This document shows positions 44,565 through 55,610 of a stretch of DNA of 64,000 nucleotides, one piece after another. Every line of letters starts with the position of its first letter. Position 1 is the first letter of the stretch. The DNA comes from Dasypus novemcinctus (Eukaryota; Chordata; Mammalia; Cingulata; Dasypodidae), in NCBI RefSeq assembly GCF_030445035.2, contig NC_080698.1:1743501-1807500 (forward strand), given 5' to 3'. A model generated the notes under the pieces. It had not been told where the DNA came from. It did not search any database and saw only the letters and a list, made by a program, of their open reading frames with translations. Both the position numbers and the translations under genes were made by a program.

Positions 44565-45532
44565 TTATTTTTATTCATTTATTAGAGCAGGTATAGGTTT
44601 ATAGAAATCTCATGCAGTAAGTACAGAGTTCCGTATACCCCCCTCACACCCAGTTTTCCTTATTGTTGACACATCTCTTTAGGATAGTAACTTTGTTACA
44701 ATTGGTGAAACGTTATTATTAATTATAGTAATAACTGTAGACCATACTTTATATTAGGTTTTGCTCTGTTAGACAGCTCTATGGTTTCTTTTTTTTAATT
44801 GAAATCATTTTGGAAACAACTTAAGCCTGGACTCTGTGGTGTACAGATTTCCAGGCTTCCTATTTTAGGAATTACACAACAATTCTTTTTTTTTCCCCAG
44901 GAGGTACCGGGAATTGAACATGGAAAGCAGGTGCTCAACTACCTGAGCTACATCTGCTCCCCCATGGTTTCTCTTTTTCTGGTAACTTATATACAATCTA
45001 AAATTTCCCATTTTATCCACTTTCAAGTACGCAATTCAGCAGTGTTAATTACCTTCTCAAAGTTGTGCCTCCATCACCATCATCCATTGCCAAAACTTTT
45101 CTAGCACTCCAAACAGAAAGTTTGTACCAATTGAGCATTAACTCCCCACTCCCATGCCACCTGGCCCCTGGTGACCTGTGTTCTAGTTTCTGACTCTCTG
45201 AATTTGGAATTCTGTTAATTTCATATCCGCAAGCTCACGCAATATTCGTCCTTCTGTGTCTGGCTTATTTCCCTCAGCACGATGTCTTCCGGGCTCCCCC
45301 AGGCTGTAGCATCAGAACTGGATTCCTGCTTACGGCCGAGTAATTTTCCATCGCAAGCGTGTGCCTCATTTTGTTCCTCCATTCATCCGTTGAAGGACGC
45401 GAGGAGGCTCATGTGACCCGGCAGCCCCACTTCCAGGCATCTACCCCGGAGGACCGAAAGCAGGGACTCGAGCAGGGACGTGCAAACCGATGCTCACGGG
45501 AACAGTATTCACAGCTCTCCCATTGCTGTTTT
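44565..45532 (-). mobile_element. Old L1M with inverted 5' part
   Basis: 44565-45405 is antisense L1M 3' UTR and ORF2 end ('ctttcaagtacgcaattcagc', 'gtgtctggcttatttccctc', 'attcatccgttgaagga'). 45410-45532 is the adjacent upstream piece of ORF2 in the opposite, sense orientation ('gtgacccggcagccccacttcc', 'accgaaagcagggactcgag'). This is the twin-priming pattern for an antisense insertion. Confidence 0.65.
44884..44966 (-). mobile_element. Short tRNA-like SINE monomer, antisense
   Basis: Read on the minus strand: 'ggagcagatgtagctcagg', 'ttgagcacctgctttcc', 'cccggtacctcc' and an A run. It is one unit of the dimeric SINE type seen at 22.6 kb. It is inserted in the old antisense L1M. Confidence 0.75.
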
Positions 45533-45536
45533 GCTT

Positions 45537-45825
45537 CTTTTTTTTTTAAATGTATTTTTAATTTATTTTTAAAAGATACATAGATTACATAAAATGTTAC
45601 ATAAAAAAATAAAGGGGATTCCCACACGCCCCGCTCCCCACACGTCCCACTTTTCCCACATCAACAACTTCTTTCATTAGTGTGGGTACATTCATTGCAC
45701 TGCAATTCTTCGTCCCTCTCCCTGCCTTCAGCACCTCCAGCGGCCGCTGTCTCCACATCAATGATACAATTTCTTCCATTGCTAGAGTCACAGTAAGTCT
45801 ATAGTAGAATACCAGTAATACTCGT
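45537..45825 (-). mobile_element. Short antisense L1 3'-UTR fragment
   Basis: T run and 'gatacatagattacataaaa' at the poly(A) end, 'tcccacatcaacaacttc', 'ctccctgccttcagcacctcc' and 'agtctatagtagaataccagt'. Same class as the fragments at 4.1 and 33.4 kb. A middle segment of about 150 bp is missing. Confidence 0.78.
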
Positions 45826-46639
45826 GCAAGTTTTATTCCCAGTCCTGAGGACTCTGCCATGGTGGTGCCCATTTACTCTCTCTTATGAGGGGGCTTCGAT
45901 CCCACGTGGCTGGCGGATGGGACTCTCCTGCCTGCAGCTGTGGACTCTCGGTGCCTCGGCGCGGTGGTTGTCCATCCTCACCTCCTGTCCTGTCCTGGGT
46001 CAGTTTTAATTTTACTAGTGGAAGAAAGCGTCGCTGCAGTGTTCGCCTGTGGCCACTAGGTGATGCCATTGACCCGTTTAAGGCCGGCCCTCAAACTCCC
46101 TACAGGAACCTTCCGGAGTTAATTTCTTAGGGCGCTCCCTTGTTTGCTGGCACTTGAGCTTGTTTTAGAGGAAAGGCCCAAGAGTCAGATGCGATACAGG
46201 GGTGACTTGCTGCTGGCTAAACTCGGGGGCATCGGGCCCTCGAGGAAATACGTGAAAGATTAAAACCCTGGTGTGAACGCGCTGAGGAGGGTCCGGCAGT
46301 GCCCGCAGGGGCTCGCGTCCAGGCCCGGGGCTTGGCGGGAGGAGGAAGCGGTGGTCCCTGCCTGTGCCAGCTGCGGCCTGCCCAGGACACTGTCCTCTGC
46401 CCATCACCTGGCCGGTTTTGCCTCGCCGGTGGACCTTTCTCCAAAGCTGACCGTCAAGAGTGAAGGGGCTTCGAGGGTGCCTGCTGGGACATCCTCCCCC
46501 AGGGGACTCAGGAGGGCACAGAGGGGGCACGGCCGCTTGAGCTGCTAGACCTTTCCAGGCCACACTGCGCACCTGTGCACGGACGCGCCCACTCGCACAG
46601 GTGACCGCTCCGAGCCCTCGGCCTGCCGAGTGCTGCTCA
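45826..46639. other. GC-rich unannotated sequence
   Basis: Overlapping open frames on both strands without recognised protein. No splice-supported exon seen. Confidence 0.4.
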
Positions 46640-46775
46640 GGCTTTAGTGGGGGTGCAAATCACCTGGGGCTTTTACTGAAATGCAGATTCTGCCTCCGGA
46701 GGTCTGCGGTAGGCCCCAGACTGCATTTCTAGCAAGCCCCCAGGTGTGCGGTCTGCGCCACGCTCTGGAGCGCCA
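46640..46775. mobile_element. MER5A-like hAT DNA transposon remnant
   Basis: 'caaatcacctggggcttttac', 'aaatgcagattctg', 'tctgcggtaggccccaga', 'tgcatttctagcaagccccc' and 'aggtgtgcggtctg' follow the near-palindromic MER5A layout, a non-autonomous hAT-Charlie element of early mammals. Confidence 0.7.
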
Positions 46776-47190
46776 ACGGCTTGCGGCGGTGGCAGGAGAA
46801 CAGGAATCAACACGCCAGCTTCGGAGAAGCCCCACCACCAGAGATGCTAGTTTCAAAGCAGTACTTCTGGTACATCTTTTTTGTTTAAAAAAAGCAATAA
46901 AAACAACATCTTAGTACATGCACAAAAAATCTCGGTGAATGCTCATCAACTTATTCCTGGTTGGACTGTGGTGGCTTCTATTTTCTCCATTGTATGTTTC
47001 CGTCACTTTTGAACTTTCAGTAAAGGACATTGTTACTACTTTTGAATAGAGAGAAAATAAATAAAGTGTATTTAGATGATAGCATTCATTGTTGATAAGG
47101 ATGATGCAAAATAGGCGTATTCATCCTATTTGATTGAAGTGTAAATTTTATTTTGGTAGTACAGTATTTTTTTCTATTGCCTTTTTTTTT
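46776..47190. other. Unannotated sequence
   Basis: AT-rich in its second half. Nothing recognised. Confidence 0.35.
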
Positions 47191-47194
47191 TTTT

Positions 47195-47640
47195 AAAGAT
47201 AAATAGATCACACAAAATATTACATTAAAAAACATAAGAGGGAAGCGGCTGTGGCTCAATCAGTTGGGCTCCCGGCTGCCACATGGGAGGCCCTGGGTTC
47301 GCGTCCCGGGGCCTCCTGGTGAAGGCAGGCCTGCAGATACTGCAGAGCGCCACCCGGCCCACAAGCACCGCCAGAGCCAACTCAACAAGGTGATGCAACA
47401 AAAACACAGACAAGCGCGCAGCGAATGGACACCGAGAACAGACAGCAAGCGAAAAAGCCACAAGGCAGGTGGATAAAAAACATAAGAGCTTCCCATGTAC
47501 CCCACTCCCCGCCCACCCCCACTCCTCCCACATCAACATCCCCTTTCATCACTAAGTCACAGTCTTTGCATTTGGTGGACACACCCTGGAGCACTGCCCC
47601 ACGGCTCGGACCGTAGTTTACATTCACGCTTCCACCCACC
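47195..47640 (-). mobile_element. Short antisense L1 3'-UTR fragment, split by a SINE
   Basis: 47195-47240 ('agatcacacaaaatattacatt') and 47489-47640 ('cttcccatgtacccc', 'tcctcccacatcaacatc', 'ctggagcactgcccc') are parts of one antisense L1 3' end, with the SINE between them. Confidence 0.8.
47241..47472 (+). mobile_element. DAS-type SINE, short tRNA-headed form
   Basis: 'ggaagcggctgtggctcaatc', 'ccctgggttcgcgtcccggg', 'ggcctcctggtgaagg' and 'gcagcgaatggacaccgaga'. The head resembles the 22.6-kb family and the tail region the long-bodied family. Target duplication TAAAAAACATAAGAG on both sides (ending 47240 and 47488). Confidence 0.85.
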
Positions 47641-48063
47641 CAGGCCTTGTCTGGGAGGCCACGTGCTGCTGGGAACCGGCCACGGCAGCCTGGCCCAGCC
47701 ACGCGCGGCAGAAGGACCCCCAGAGGCCTTGCCCAGTGGAAACAGACGGTCCTGCCTATTAATGCAACACTGCGGCCAGGCGCCCACAGGGCACGCCACA
47801 AGGAGCCACGAGCTGCGGGGGGAGGATGGAGGCTTCTTGTCCCGCTCCCCACCCAGGTTTGAACGGTGCGGGTTGTGCAATTTTCCATTTAAATTCCTCT
47901 CGTCTCTGATGGGAAGTCGGCCAGCAGGACCAGGATGCAAAGAAGAAAAACAAGAGCCTCCAACCACACATGGCAGCACACACCCGCGCTGGCCTGGTGC
48001 CAGGCCCTGGGCGGGGAGAGGTGCGGCTGGGCCACCCCCAGCTGCACCCCGAGGTCCTGCGGT

Positions 48064-48101
<38 letters not shown>

Positions 48102-48476
48102 CTCCCACCTTGAGCAGCTGCCCCTACCAGCAGGGCAGCCTCTCACTGCGGGGTGGGAGCAGGCTGGCCAAGTGGACAGGGGTCCACAAGTGCCCCGCAG
48201 TGAAAGCCCAGGGGGCTCCAATGAGGGCCAGGATCCAGGGGCAAATACGCCACGTCCTCACCTTGCGCTCAGCTTGGTCTCACAAGATCCCCAGCGCCCA
48301 GCCGCCCAAAGCAGCATCCCCCCAGTGGCTGTCCTCTTTCTCTGACCACTGCCTCCCTCCCATCCCCAGCTTTTGGGGGGCACTTTCCAAGTACACTCCT
48401 TGCACCCAAATCTAGCCTCTGGATCTTCCTTGGGGTAAATTCAAACTAAGACACACTTTTAGTCTTCATCTCGGTG
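47641..48476. other. GC-rich unannotated sequence around a CA repeat
   Basis: Long overlapping frames on both strands, one of 306 codons running through the CA repeat, indicate chance openness. No recognised protein. Confidence 0.45.
48065..48099 (+). repeat. (CA)n microsatellite
   Basis: About 17 uninterrupted CA units. Likely length-polymorphic. Confidence 0.95.
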
Positions 48477-48835
48477 TCTTAGTTTGCCGGGGCTGCTATA
48501 ACAAAATACCATAGGCGAATTTGCTTTCGCAACAGGAATTCATTGTCTCACAGCCTTGCAGGCTAGAAGTTCAAAATCAAGGTGTCCACAGAGCTAGCCT
48601 CCGGCTTCTAAGTTCTGGTGGTGAAGCCACGCCAGCCACCCATAACTCAATCTCTGCTGCTGCCACATGGCTGCCCCTGCCCACCTCCAGCCGCTCCTGT
48701 GTCCAGCTTCCTCGGCTTAGGAAGGCTCCATTCATATTGGACTAAGCCCACCCTGATTCATTTTGGCCTCTCCTAATAACATCTTCAAAGGACCGGGCTT
48801 TCTGGGGGACATGATTCAATCTACAACTTTCAGTA
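48477..48835 (-). mobile_element. MaLR LTR (MST/MLT1-like), antisense
   Basis: 'tcttagtttgccggggctgc', 'tataacaaaataccatag', 'gaattcattgtctcacagcc' and 'ctagaagttcaaaatcaagg' are the reverse complement of the 3' part of MST/MLT1 LTRs. The distal part includes 'gcccaccctgattcat' and 'cctaataacatcttcaaagg'. Confidence 0.75.
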
Positions 48836-49102
48836 TTGATGTCATTTACAAAGTAGCTTTACTAAAAGTGAGGATCCCAAACTCAAATCTCTACAAACCA
48901 CAGCTAAGGAGTGAAGAGTCCAGGTGGGGCCTCAGGAGATGGAAAGTTGCATCCTCTCTCAAGGAGCTAGCTGCTACTCTACTCAAGAGGCTGTTACCAT
49001 GCAAGAAGATGGAGCCGCTATTGCTAGATCTTCCAATTTTAAAAGAGAGGCTGGAAATCTATACGTTTATATGAACTTTCCCAACTTTTAGGTGTTGAAA
49101 TC
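48836..49102. other. Unannotated sequence
   Basis: No gene or repeat recognised. Confidence 0.35.
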
Positions 49103-49575
49103 TGTAGCAACTTGATATTATTGATGAATTCCAAAAAGAAATATTAGATTATGTTTGTAAACTGATCTTTTCCTCTGGACATATTAGATTATATTAGATT
49201 CATAGGTTTACTTGATTAAGTAATTATGTAAACCTCTTGTGCCAGTAGGGCACGAAGTCATGGTAAAGGACAGAGTTAGGGATTTTTGATATTGGAGTTT
49301 TGATGTTGGAGTTTGATGCTGAAGACTTAAGCTGGAGCCCCAGGAAGTCAGCACATGGAGGGGAAAGAAGCAAGACCCTGGAATGGAGGAAGCCTGAACC
49401 CTGGCAGACGTCGGCAGCCATCTTGCTCCAACATGTGAAAACAGTCTTTGGTGAGGGAAGTAACTTATGCTTTATGGCCTGGTATCTGTAAGCTCCTACC
49501 CCAAATAAATCCCCTTTATAAAAACCAACCAATTTCTGGTATTTTGAATGAGCACCCCTTTGGCTGACTAATACA
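49103..49575 (+). mobile_element. Solitary MaLR-like LTR (group A), sense
   Basis: Reads TGTAGCAACTT to GACTAATACA, with TG..CA ends and the 5-bp flanks AAATC / GAATC (one mismatch). It shows the sense-strand polyadenylation signal AATAAA at 49504-49509, followed by 'cctttataaaaacc'. It is a homologue of the LTRs at 17.9 and 20.4 kb, and serves as the orientation reference. Confidence 0.85.
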
Positions 49576-50059
49576 GAATCCATTCAAAATTGTAGAAACA
49601 CTACAAACCCCAAAAGAAACATATCCATGGGCCAAAGCCCACCCACAGAACTCCAGCGAGAACCACGGGTTCCACGACATTTGTCAGTCAGTCACTCATG
49701 GCCTTTTCCAGAGCAGCTTAAATAGGCAAGAAGCCTTATTGCAGAGAGTTGAGAAAAGAATTGGAGGTGAGAAAGTGGTTCTTTACAGAATAGATAAAGA
49801 ATAGTAGCTATTAGGTCAAAGAAACATTTAGCTTTTAAAGTTTGAATGCAAGAATATTTGCAAAGAGAGAAGAAACAGTCATGAAGAGAAAGGAAGGAAG
49901 TCCCTCAAGTGGAGGTGAGAATGAGCTGAAGACACTAGCAGTGAGGATGGCCTTCAGCTCAAGGAAAGCCCAGAATCCTCTGATAGGGGAGGTGAACATG
50001 GGACACCCTAAGGGCAAGATGTTCTGAAGTACCCCAAGGCAGACCAGGTTTACATTGAT
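49576..50059. other. Unannotated sequence
   Basis: No gene or confident repeat recognised. Confidence 0.35.
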
Positions 50060-51065
50060 TAGGTATCTGTCATTTTACTTTTTATTATCTAATTGTAAAA
50101 TTGATGTGTGATTATTGTGAAAACTGGAAAATACCAAAAAGCATTTAAAAAAAAAACAAAAATGTCCTGTAATCCCACAACCTAACACTATCCATTGTTC
50201 ATATTTAGCATCTTTTTTCTCCAAACGGGTATTAGACTGTACTTACTGTTCTGCAATCGGATTGTTTTCTTGATAATCTATCATGAACATTTTCCTATGC
50301 CTTAAATCTTCTTCTGAAATAGGATTAGTGATAGCCACATTGTATTTTCCGTAGATGCCCCACCAGCATATATCCTATCTCAAATACTCATCTTACCTCG
50401 TCTCGTTGGCAGGCCTCCATCAAGAGGTGGAGTCTTGATTCCTTGCCTTTGAACCTGGCCAGACTTTTATTAACTACCACAATCAACAGAATATGGCGGA
50501 GGTGGCGCCTTGTAACGTCCAAGGTTGGGTTATGTGGCTTCTGCCTGGCTCTCTTTCTTTTTGTCTTTGGAATTATGCCACCACCTGGTGAGGACATCCA
50601 GGCTACATGGAACGACCTCATGTGAATGCTCCAGCCGACAACCGCAGCGGGACCTCCCGTGGACACCAGTACCAACCACCAGCTTGGGAGCCACAAGACT
50701 TCAGGTGGTTCCAGGCTTCAGGGTCTCCAGCTGAGGCCCCAGCCATCACAGGGCACAGATACGCCATCCCACTTTATCTTGTCTGCCAAAAACCCTGAAA
50801 GATAGTGAATGATTACTTGTTAGAAAGCTAATGCAGAACTACACTGCATGGATATATCATAATTTCCTATTTGGGGGCCTTTAGGTTGTCTCCAATTTTT
50901 GGCTATTATAAATAAGACTGCAATGAAGTTTCATACAGCTGATTATTTGCCTAATTAACCATCTATTTCCTAAGAATGCATGTATAGAATTGCCACAAGA
51001 CAGGATCATTTTAAAGAGTTTGGAAACACATTGCTAAATTGCTTCCTAGAATGCTTGAGTCAATT
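50060..51065 (-). repeat. Old L1M fragment, antisense, interrupted by an LTR
   Basis: 50060-50385 ('tgtaatcccacaacctaac', 'gtacttactgttctgcaatc', 'catgaacattttcctatgcc') and 50805-51065 ('ggctattataaataagactg', 'gcatgtatagaattgcc') are consecutive antisense L1 pieces. Confidence 0.65.
50386..50804 (+). mobile_element. MLT1-like LTR remnant
   Basis: 'catcaagaggtggagtctt', 'tgaacctggccagactttt', 'agaatatggcggaggtggcg' and 'gcctggctctctttc' fit MLT1-type MaLR LTRs in sense orientation. It sits between two halves of an antisense L1M. The subfamily is not certain. Confidence 0.55.
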
Positions 51066-51499
51066 TACCTTCCTGCCACTAGTGTGAGAGTGTGTGAGAG
51101 TGTTTAGTGAGTTATTCGTAGTCACCAGCCTCTGGCAACCTCACACTTCTTTCCCTAGGAAAGATGTCTCCACCTATGTCAGTCACATTTTGAGATATAT
51201 GATTCTGTGGTTCAGCAGCAAATTAATGGATGCTGTATTGGGAGTTGTTCAAGGCAAGGAACCAGTGGAAACTGCTGGTTTGGGGGCCACGGGGCCCAAC
51301 AGCCTTGCTCAGAGTAGAGGATCCTGGGAGGGCCTGCCGAGGTCGACCAGCCAGCCCAGAGGCTGCGCCTGCTCTGATTGGTTGGAACCTGACATAGGAG
51401 ATCCAGCTGCAAGGCCTGTTCCTCCTGCCAGGAAATACACCCGCCCTGGCCTCTTCCCAGGAGGGGCCTACAACAGAGTTGAGGATACCCTTTCTATTC
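51066..51499. other. Unannotated sequence
   Basis: A frame of 143 codons on the + strand is not similar to any protein I know and lacks splice support. Nothing else recognised. Confidence 0.35.
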
Positions 51500-51940
51500 T
51501 TTTTCTTTTCTTTTTATTTAGGTGAAATTTATGTAACATAAAAATAATTATTTTAAAATGAATAATTCAGTGGCATTTAATATATTCACAGTATTGTACA
51601 ACCACTACCTCCACAGAATTCCAAAGTATTTTCATCACCCTAAAAGGAAGCCCTGACTCCGTTTAAGTAGTTATTCCCTATTTCTCCTTTCCCCAGCCTC
51701 TGGCACCCACCAACCTGTTTTGTCCCCATAGATTTACCCATTCTGGGTATTTCACAGCAGCAGAATCCTACAATATGTGACCCTTTATCACTAGCTTCTT
51801 TCACATAGCATAATATTCTCAAAGTTCATCCACATTGTGGCATGTATCAGTCCTTCATTTCTTTTGATGACTGAAGAATATTCCACTGTCTGCATATATC
51901 ACAATTTGTCTATCCATTCATCCACTCTCTTGTTCTTTTT
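51500..51940 (-). repeat. Old L1M fragment, antisense
   Basis: 'tcagtggcatttaatatattc', 'tgtacaaccactacc', 'ccattctgggtatttc' and 'attccactgtctgcatatatc' are typical antisense L1M 3' sequence. Confidence 0.75.
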
Positions 51941-53062
51941 GCACCCAGATGTATGTATTGAAACTTGTCCCACAGACAGTCATTCCCTGTCACTTCTCCA
52001 GCTGGATCCCTCGCTAAAAAGTTCTTCAACTTGATTATTGAGGAATTTTCATCTATATCTCACCCTTTACATTGATTTGATTCCTTATTCCAGCTCCCCT
52101 TTAACCTGACTTAGAATCAATTTCTTCTAGTTCCTTTCAAACAAAATAAAAATCTCTCCATGCAGTCTATCAGGCAACTATAAAGGAACTCAAAATATTT
52201 TTTATAGAATAAGCTTTAAAAGAAGTTATTCAAATGGAGTTGAGGCAAGCCATACTGTTCTAGGAGACATTCTGATTTAGCTGGAGAATTTGAGGCTGGA
52301 GAAATAGTTACCAAGACCCTCCTTTGTGCTTTCTTGTGGTTTGGTAAATTGAGCACTCAACTAAAATGAGCAGTTATTTGAGGGTCAAATCAAAGAAGCC
52401 AAAGAACTCTCTCTACTCAGTCTGTTTTCCCACCCCGACCTCAACACAGGCCTCTCATAACCTGGGATGGGCATGGTACACAGTGGCCATGCTTTTGTAC
52501 CCTTCTTACCCTGTAACTAAACCGCTGCCACCCTAGTCTTCATTTTCAGCTGTTGGATCCGCACGGGGACTTGCTGGAGCCACGGTTGTGACATCAGAAT
52601 TAAGGGCTCATGGCTCATTTGCTTATTTTCTCCTGAGACCCATGCCAAGGAGGGCTGAATATAGTGGGCTCCGCTGTTCTATCACAGGTAGAAAAATTCA
52701 CTAAAGCTTACGAGTGAGAACATTTTTTGGTCAGCTTTCACTGACCAGTTCTAGACTTTGTTGTTTGTTTCTTCTTAATCTGTTGAACAATTTAAGCCAA
52801 AAGTACTGGACATGTTCAGTATTATTCCTCCCTCTCCTTCACGGAAGGAGACACTACAAAGGTCACTCGACTATTCTACCTCAAGTAGAGGGTTTTGATC
52901 TAGATGGGATTTATCAAGTGCTGATCAAAGATAGAGATCATCAGAGAAGATGCCTAAGGACAAATACCCCCTTGGATAAGCATCTCCACAGTGGCAGCGA
53001 AGATCAGAAGGTTTCAAAGATCTCTAAGCTTTTTTCTGTCACCTGCCACCACCTGCTTGGGA
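51941..53062. other. Unannotated sequence before the minisatellite
   Basis: No exon or confident repeat seen. A 117-codon frame at 52.7-53.07 kb has no recognised similarity. Confidence 0.35.
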
Positions 53063-54563
53063 TGTAAGCTGCTACAGGGAGGGGGGGTGAGCTGCTACAG
53101 GGAGGAGGGGTGAGCTGCTACAGGGAGGGGGGGTGAGCTGCTACAGGGAGGGGTGAGCTGCCACAGGGAGGGGTGAGCTGCTACAGGGAGGAGGGGTGAG
53201 CTGCCACAGGGAGGGGTGAGCTGCTACAGGGAGGAGGGGTGAGCTGCCACAGGGAGGGGTGAGCTGCCACAGGGAGGGGTGAGCTGCTACAGGGAGGAGG
53301 GGTGAGCTGCCACAGGGAGGAGGGGTGAGCTGCCACAGGGAGGGGTGAGCTGCCACAGGGAGGAGGGGTGAGCTGCTACAGGGAGGAGGGGTGAGCTGCT
53401 ACAGGGAGGGGGGGTGAGCTGCTACAGGGAGGAGGGGTGAGCTGCCACAGGGAGGGGTGAGCTGCCACAGGGAGGAGGGGTGAGCTGCTACAGGGAGGAG
53501 GGGTGAGCTGTTACAGGGAGGGGTGAGCTGCTACAGGGAGGAGGGGTGAGCTGCTACAGGGAGGGGTGAGCTGCCACAGGGAGGAGGGGTGAGCTGCTAC
53601 AGGGAGGAGGGGTGAGCTGCCACAGGGACGAGGGGTGAGCTGCTACAGGGAGGGGGGGTGAGCTGCTACAGGGAGGGGTGAGCTGCCACAGGGAGGGGTG
53701 AGCTGCTACAGGGAGGAGGGGTGAGCTGCTACAGGGAGGAGGGGTGAGCTGCCACAGGGAGGAGGGGTGAGCTGCCACAGGGAGGGGTGAGCTGCCACAG
53801 GGAGGAGGGGTGAGCTGCTACAGGGAGGAGGGGTGAGCTGCTACAGGGAGGGGGGGTGAGCTGCTACAGGGAGGAGGGGTGAGCTGCCACAGGGAGGAGG
53901 GGTGAGCTGCTACAGGGAGGAGGGGTGAGCTGCCACAGGGAGGAGGGGTGAGCTGCTACAGGGAGGAGGGGTGAGCTGCTACAGGGAGGGGTGAGCTGCT
54001 ACAGGGAGGAGGGGTGAGCTGCCACAGGAGGGGGTGAGCTGCTACAGGGAGGAGGGGTGAGCTGCTACAGGGAGGAGGGGTGAGCTGCTACAGGGAGGAC
54101 GGGTGAGCTGCTACAGGGAGGAGGGGTGAGCTGCTACAGGGAGGGGTGAGCTGCTACAGGGAGGAGGGGTGAGCTGCTACAGGGAGGAGGGGTGAGCTGC
54201 CACAGGGAGGAGGGGTGAGCTGCTACAGGGAGGAGGGGTGAGCTGCTACAGGGAGGGGTGAGCTGCTACAGGGAGGAGGGGTGAGCTGCTACAGGGAGGA
54301 GGGGTGAGCTGCTACAGGAAGGGGCGAGCTGCTACAGGGAGGAGGGGTGAGCTGCTACAGGGAGGGGTGAGCTGCTACAGGGAGGGGTGAGCTGCCACAG
54401 GGAGGAGGGGTGAGCTGCCACAGGGAGGAGGGGTGAGCTGTTACAGGGAGGGGTGAGCTGTTACAGGGAGGAGGGGTGAGCTGCTACAGGGAGGAGGGGT
54501 GAGCTGCTACAGGGAGGAGGGGTGAGCTGCTACAGGGAGGGGTGAGCTGCTACAGGAAGGGGT
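53063..54563. repeat. 20/23-bp G-rich minisatellite
   Basis: Roughly 68 copies over 1.5 kb. The unit is GTGAGCTGCYACAGGG followed by AGGG (20 bp) or AGGRGGG (23 bp). Main variation is T/C in the GCYACA part and presence or absence of three bases. Rare variants are CTGTTACAGG, GGGACGAGG and a few single-base losses. Almost every unit contains GGGGTGAGCT. Minus-strand frames run through parts of it without stops, but the alternating 20- and 23-bp units break any fixed frame. Confidence 0.95.
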
Positions 54564-54599
54564 AGACTGGCAGGGAAGATACTCTGTGATGTGAATAGG

Positions 54600-55200
54600 G
54601 GCATATATGATTAGCCCAGAGTGCTGGGGTTACACGGCCCCAGAAACACAACACAAATGAACTGAAGCATAAAAATATAATTTATATAGAGGTTTTCTTC
54701 AGAAACTTATTTGACTCTAGATGCTCTGTTTAATTTTTATAACTGTGCAATCTTTAACTTGTAACGAGCTGCCCTCTGTATTCCCTTAGCTTGCCATGCA
54801 TGGATTTTGTCAGTCCTTAACAGCTTTATGTCTTACCCCAGCCAAACTCTGTCTGGTTTAGCATTACCTTACGTGGATTGAACTAGTTGCAATCTTATGT
54901 ACCACCTGGCTGGACTTTGACAGACCCCAGTGCACGTTAATCAAGCAGTTCGCAACCCAGGTCATAACCTGTAAGGCGATGCTTATCCCAGCCAGCTTCT
55001 GGGGCCTGCACTTACACACGTCCAATTAAACAAATCAATCAATATCCCATGGCACCCCAATATCCCCATCCCCACCTCTCTTTGTCTGAAAATAATAAAA
55101 ATCCTCGGCTCTTTGTTCGGGGAGGCAAACTTGAGGCTTACTCTCCTGACCTCTGCCAGCCTAATAAGCTCCTTCCCTAGTGTGATCAGCCTTGGTAAGG
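54600..55200 (+). mobile_element. Possible solitary ERV LTR
   Basis: Around 55080-55170 the text has an AATAAAA signal, then 'tcctcggctctttgttcggg', and 'cctctgccagcctaataagc', which resembles the R/U5 part of a class I ERV LTR. The upstream edge is not defined, and no matching second LTR or internal region is seen. Confidence 0.35.
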
Positions 55201-55554
55201 GCTTCGGTTCTCCAGGCCAGGCAAGTGCCCAGGGACCTCACGGGGGCCCCTTCAGTGCCAGTCAGTCCCGGGTTGTTGTGGGCTGCCCTGGGGGCCTGGA
55301 TGGTCTGCTGACCGGGGCAGAACACCACCAGAGTCTACCACAGGGGACGATGTGGGTTACCATTGTCGTCAGGCAACGTGCAAAGCCTGGCCATGCACTA
55401 GAAGCAGCTTTCATTCAGTTATGAGTCAATTAGTTAAGTGCTGTGACCAGAGGAAAGCAACAACAATTATACTAGCAATAAGATGGGAAGATAAATTAAA
55501 ACTCTCTTTAAGGTTTCCATGGAACCTTGGAGAGCAATTTTTGGTTTAAAAAAA

Positions 55555-55606
<52 letters not shown>
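55555..55606. repeat. (AT)n microsatellite
   Basis: About 25 AT units with one C interruption near 55562. Self-complementary and probably length-variable. Confidence 0.93.

Positions 55607-55610
<4 letters not shown>

Noticed and set aside
46048..46066. CTCF-like site (CCACTAGGTGATGCC)
   Set aside because: Only part of the core matches and flanking motif positions are poor. Not supportable without binding data.
47495..48415. 306-codon + strand frame at 47.5-48.4 kb
   Set aside because: It starts in an L1 fragment and runs through a CA microsatellite, giving a Thr-His repeat. Not a gene.
53063..54563. CRISPR array
   Set aside because: Units are adjacent, without unique spacers, and the DNA is mammalian. 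It is a minisatellite. The same holds for the arrays at 6.0 and 60.5 kb.
54600..55200. A complete ERV at 54.6-55.2 kb
   Set aside because: Only a possible LTR end is seen. No second LTR, primer site or retroviral gene follows.
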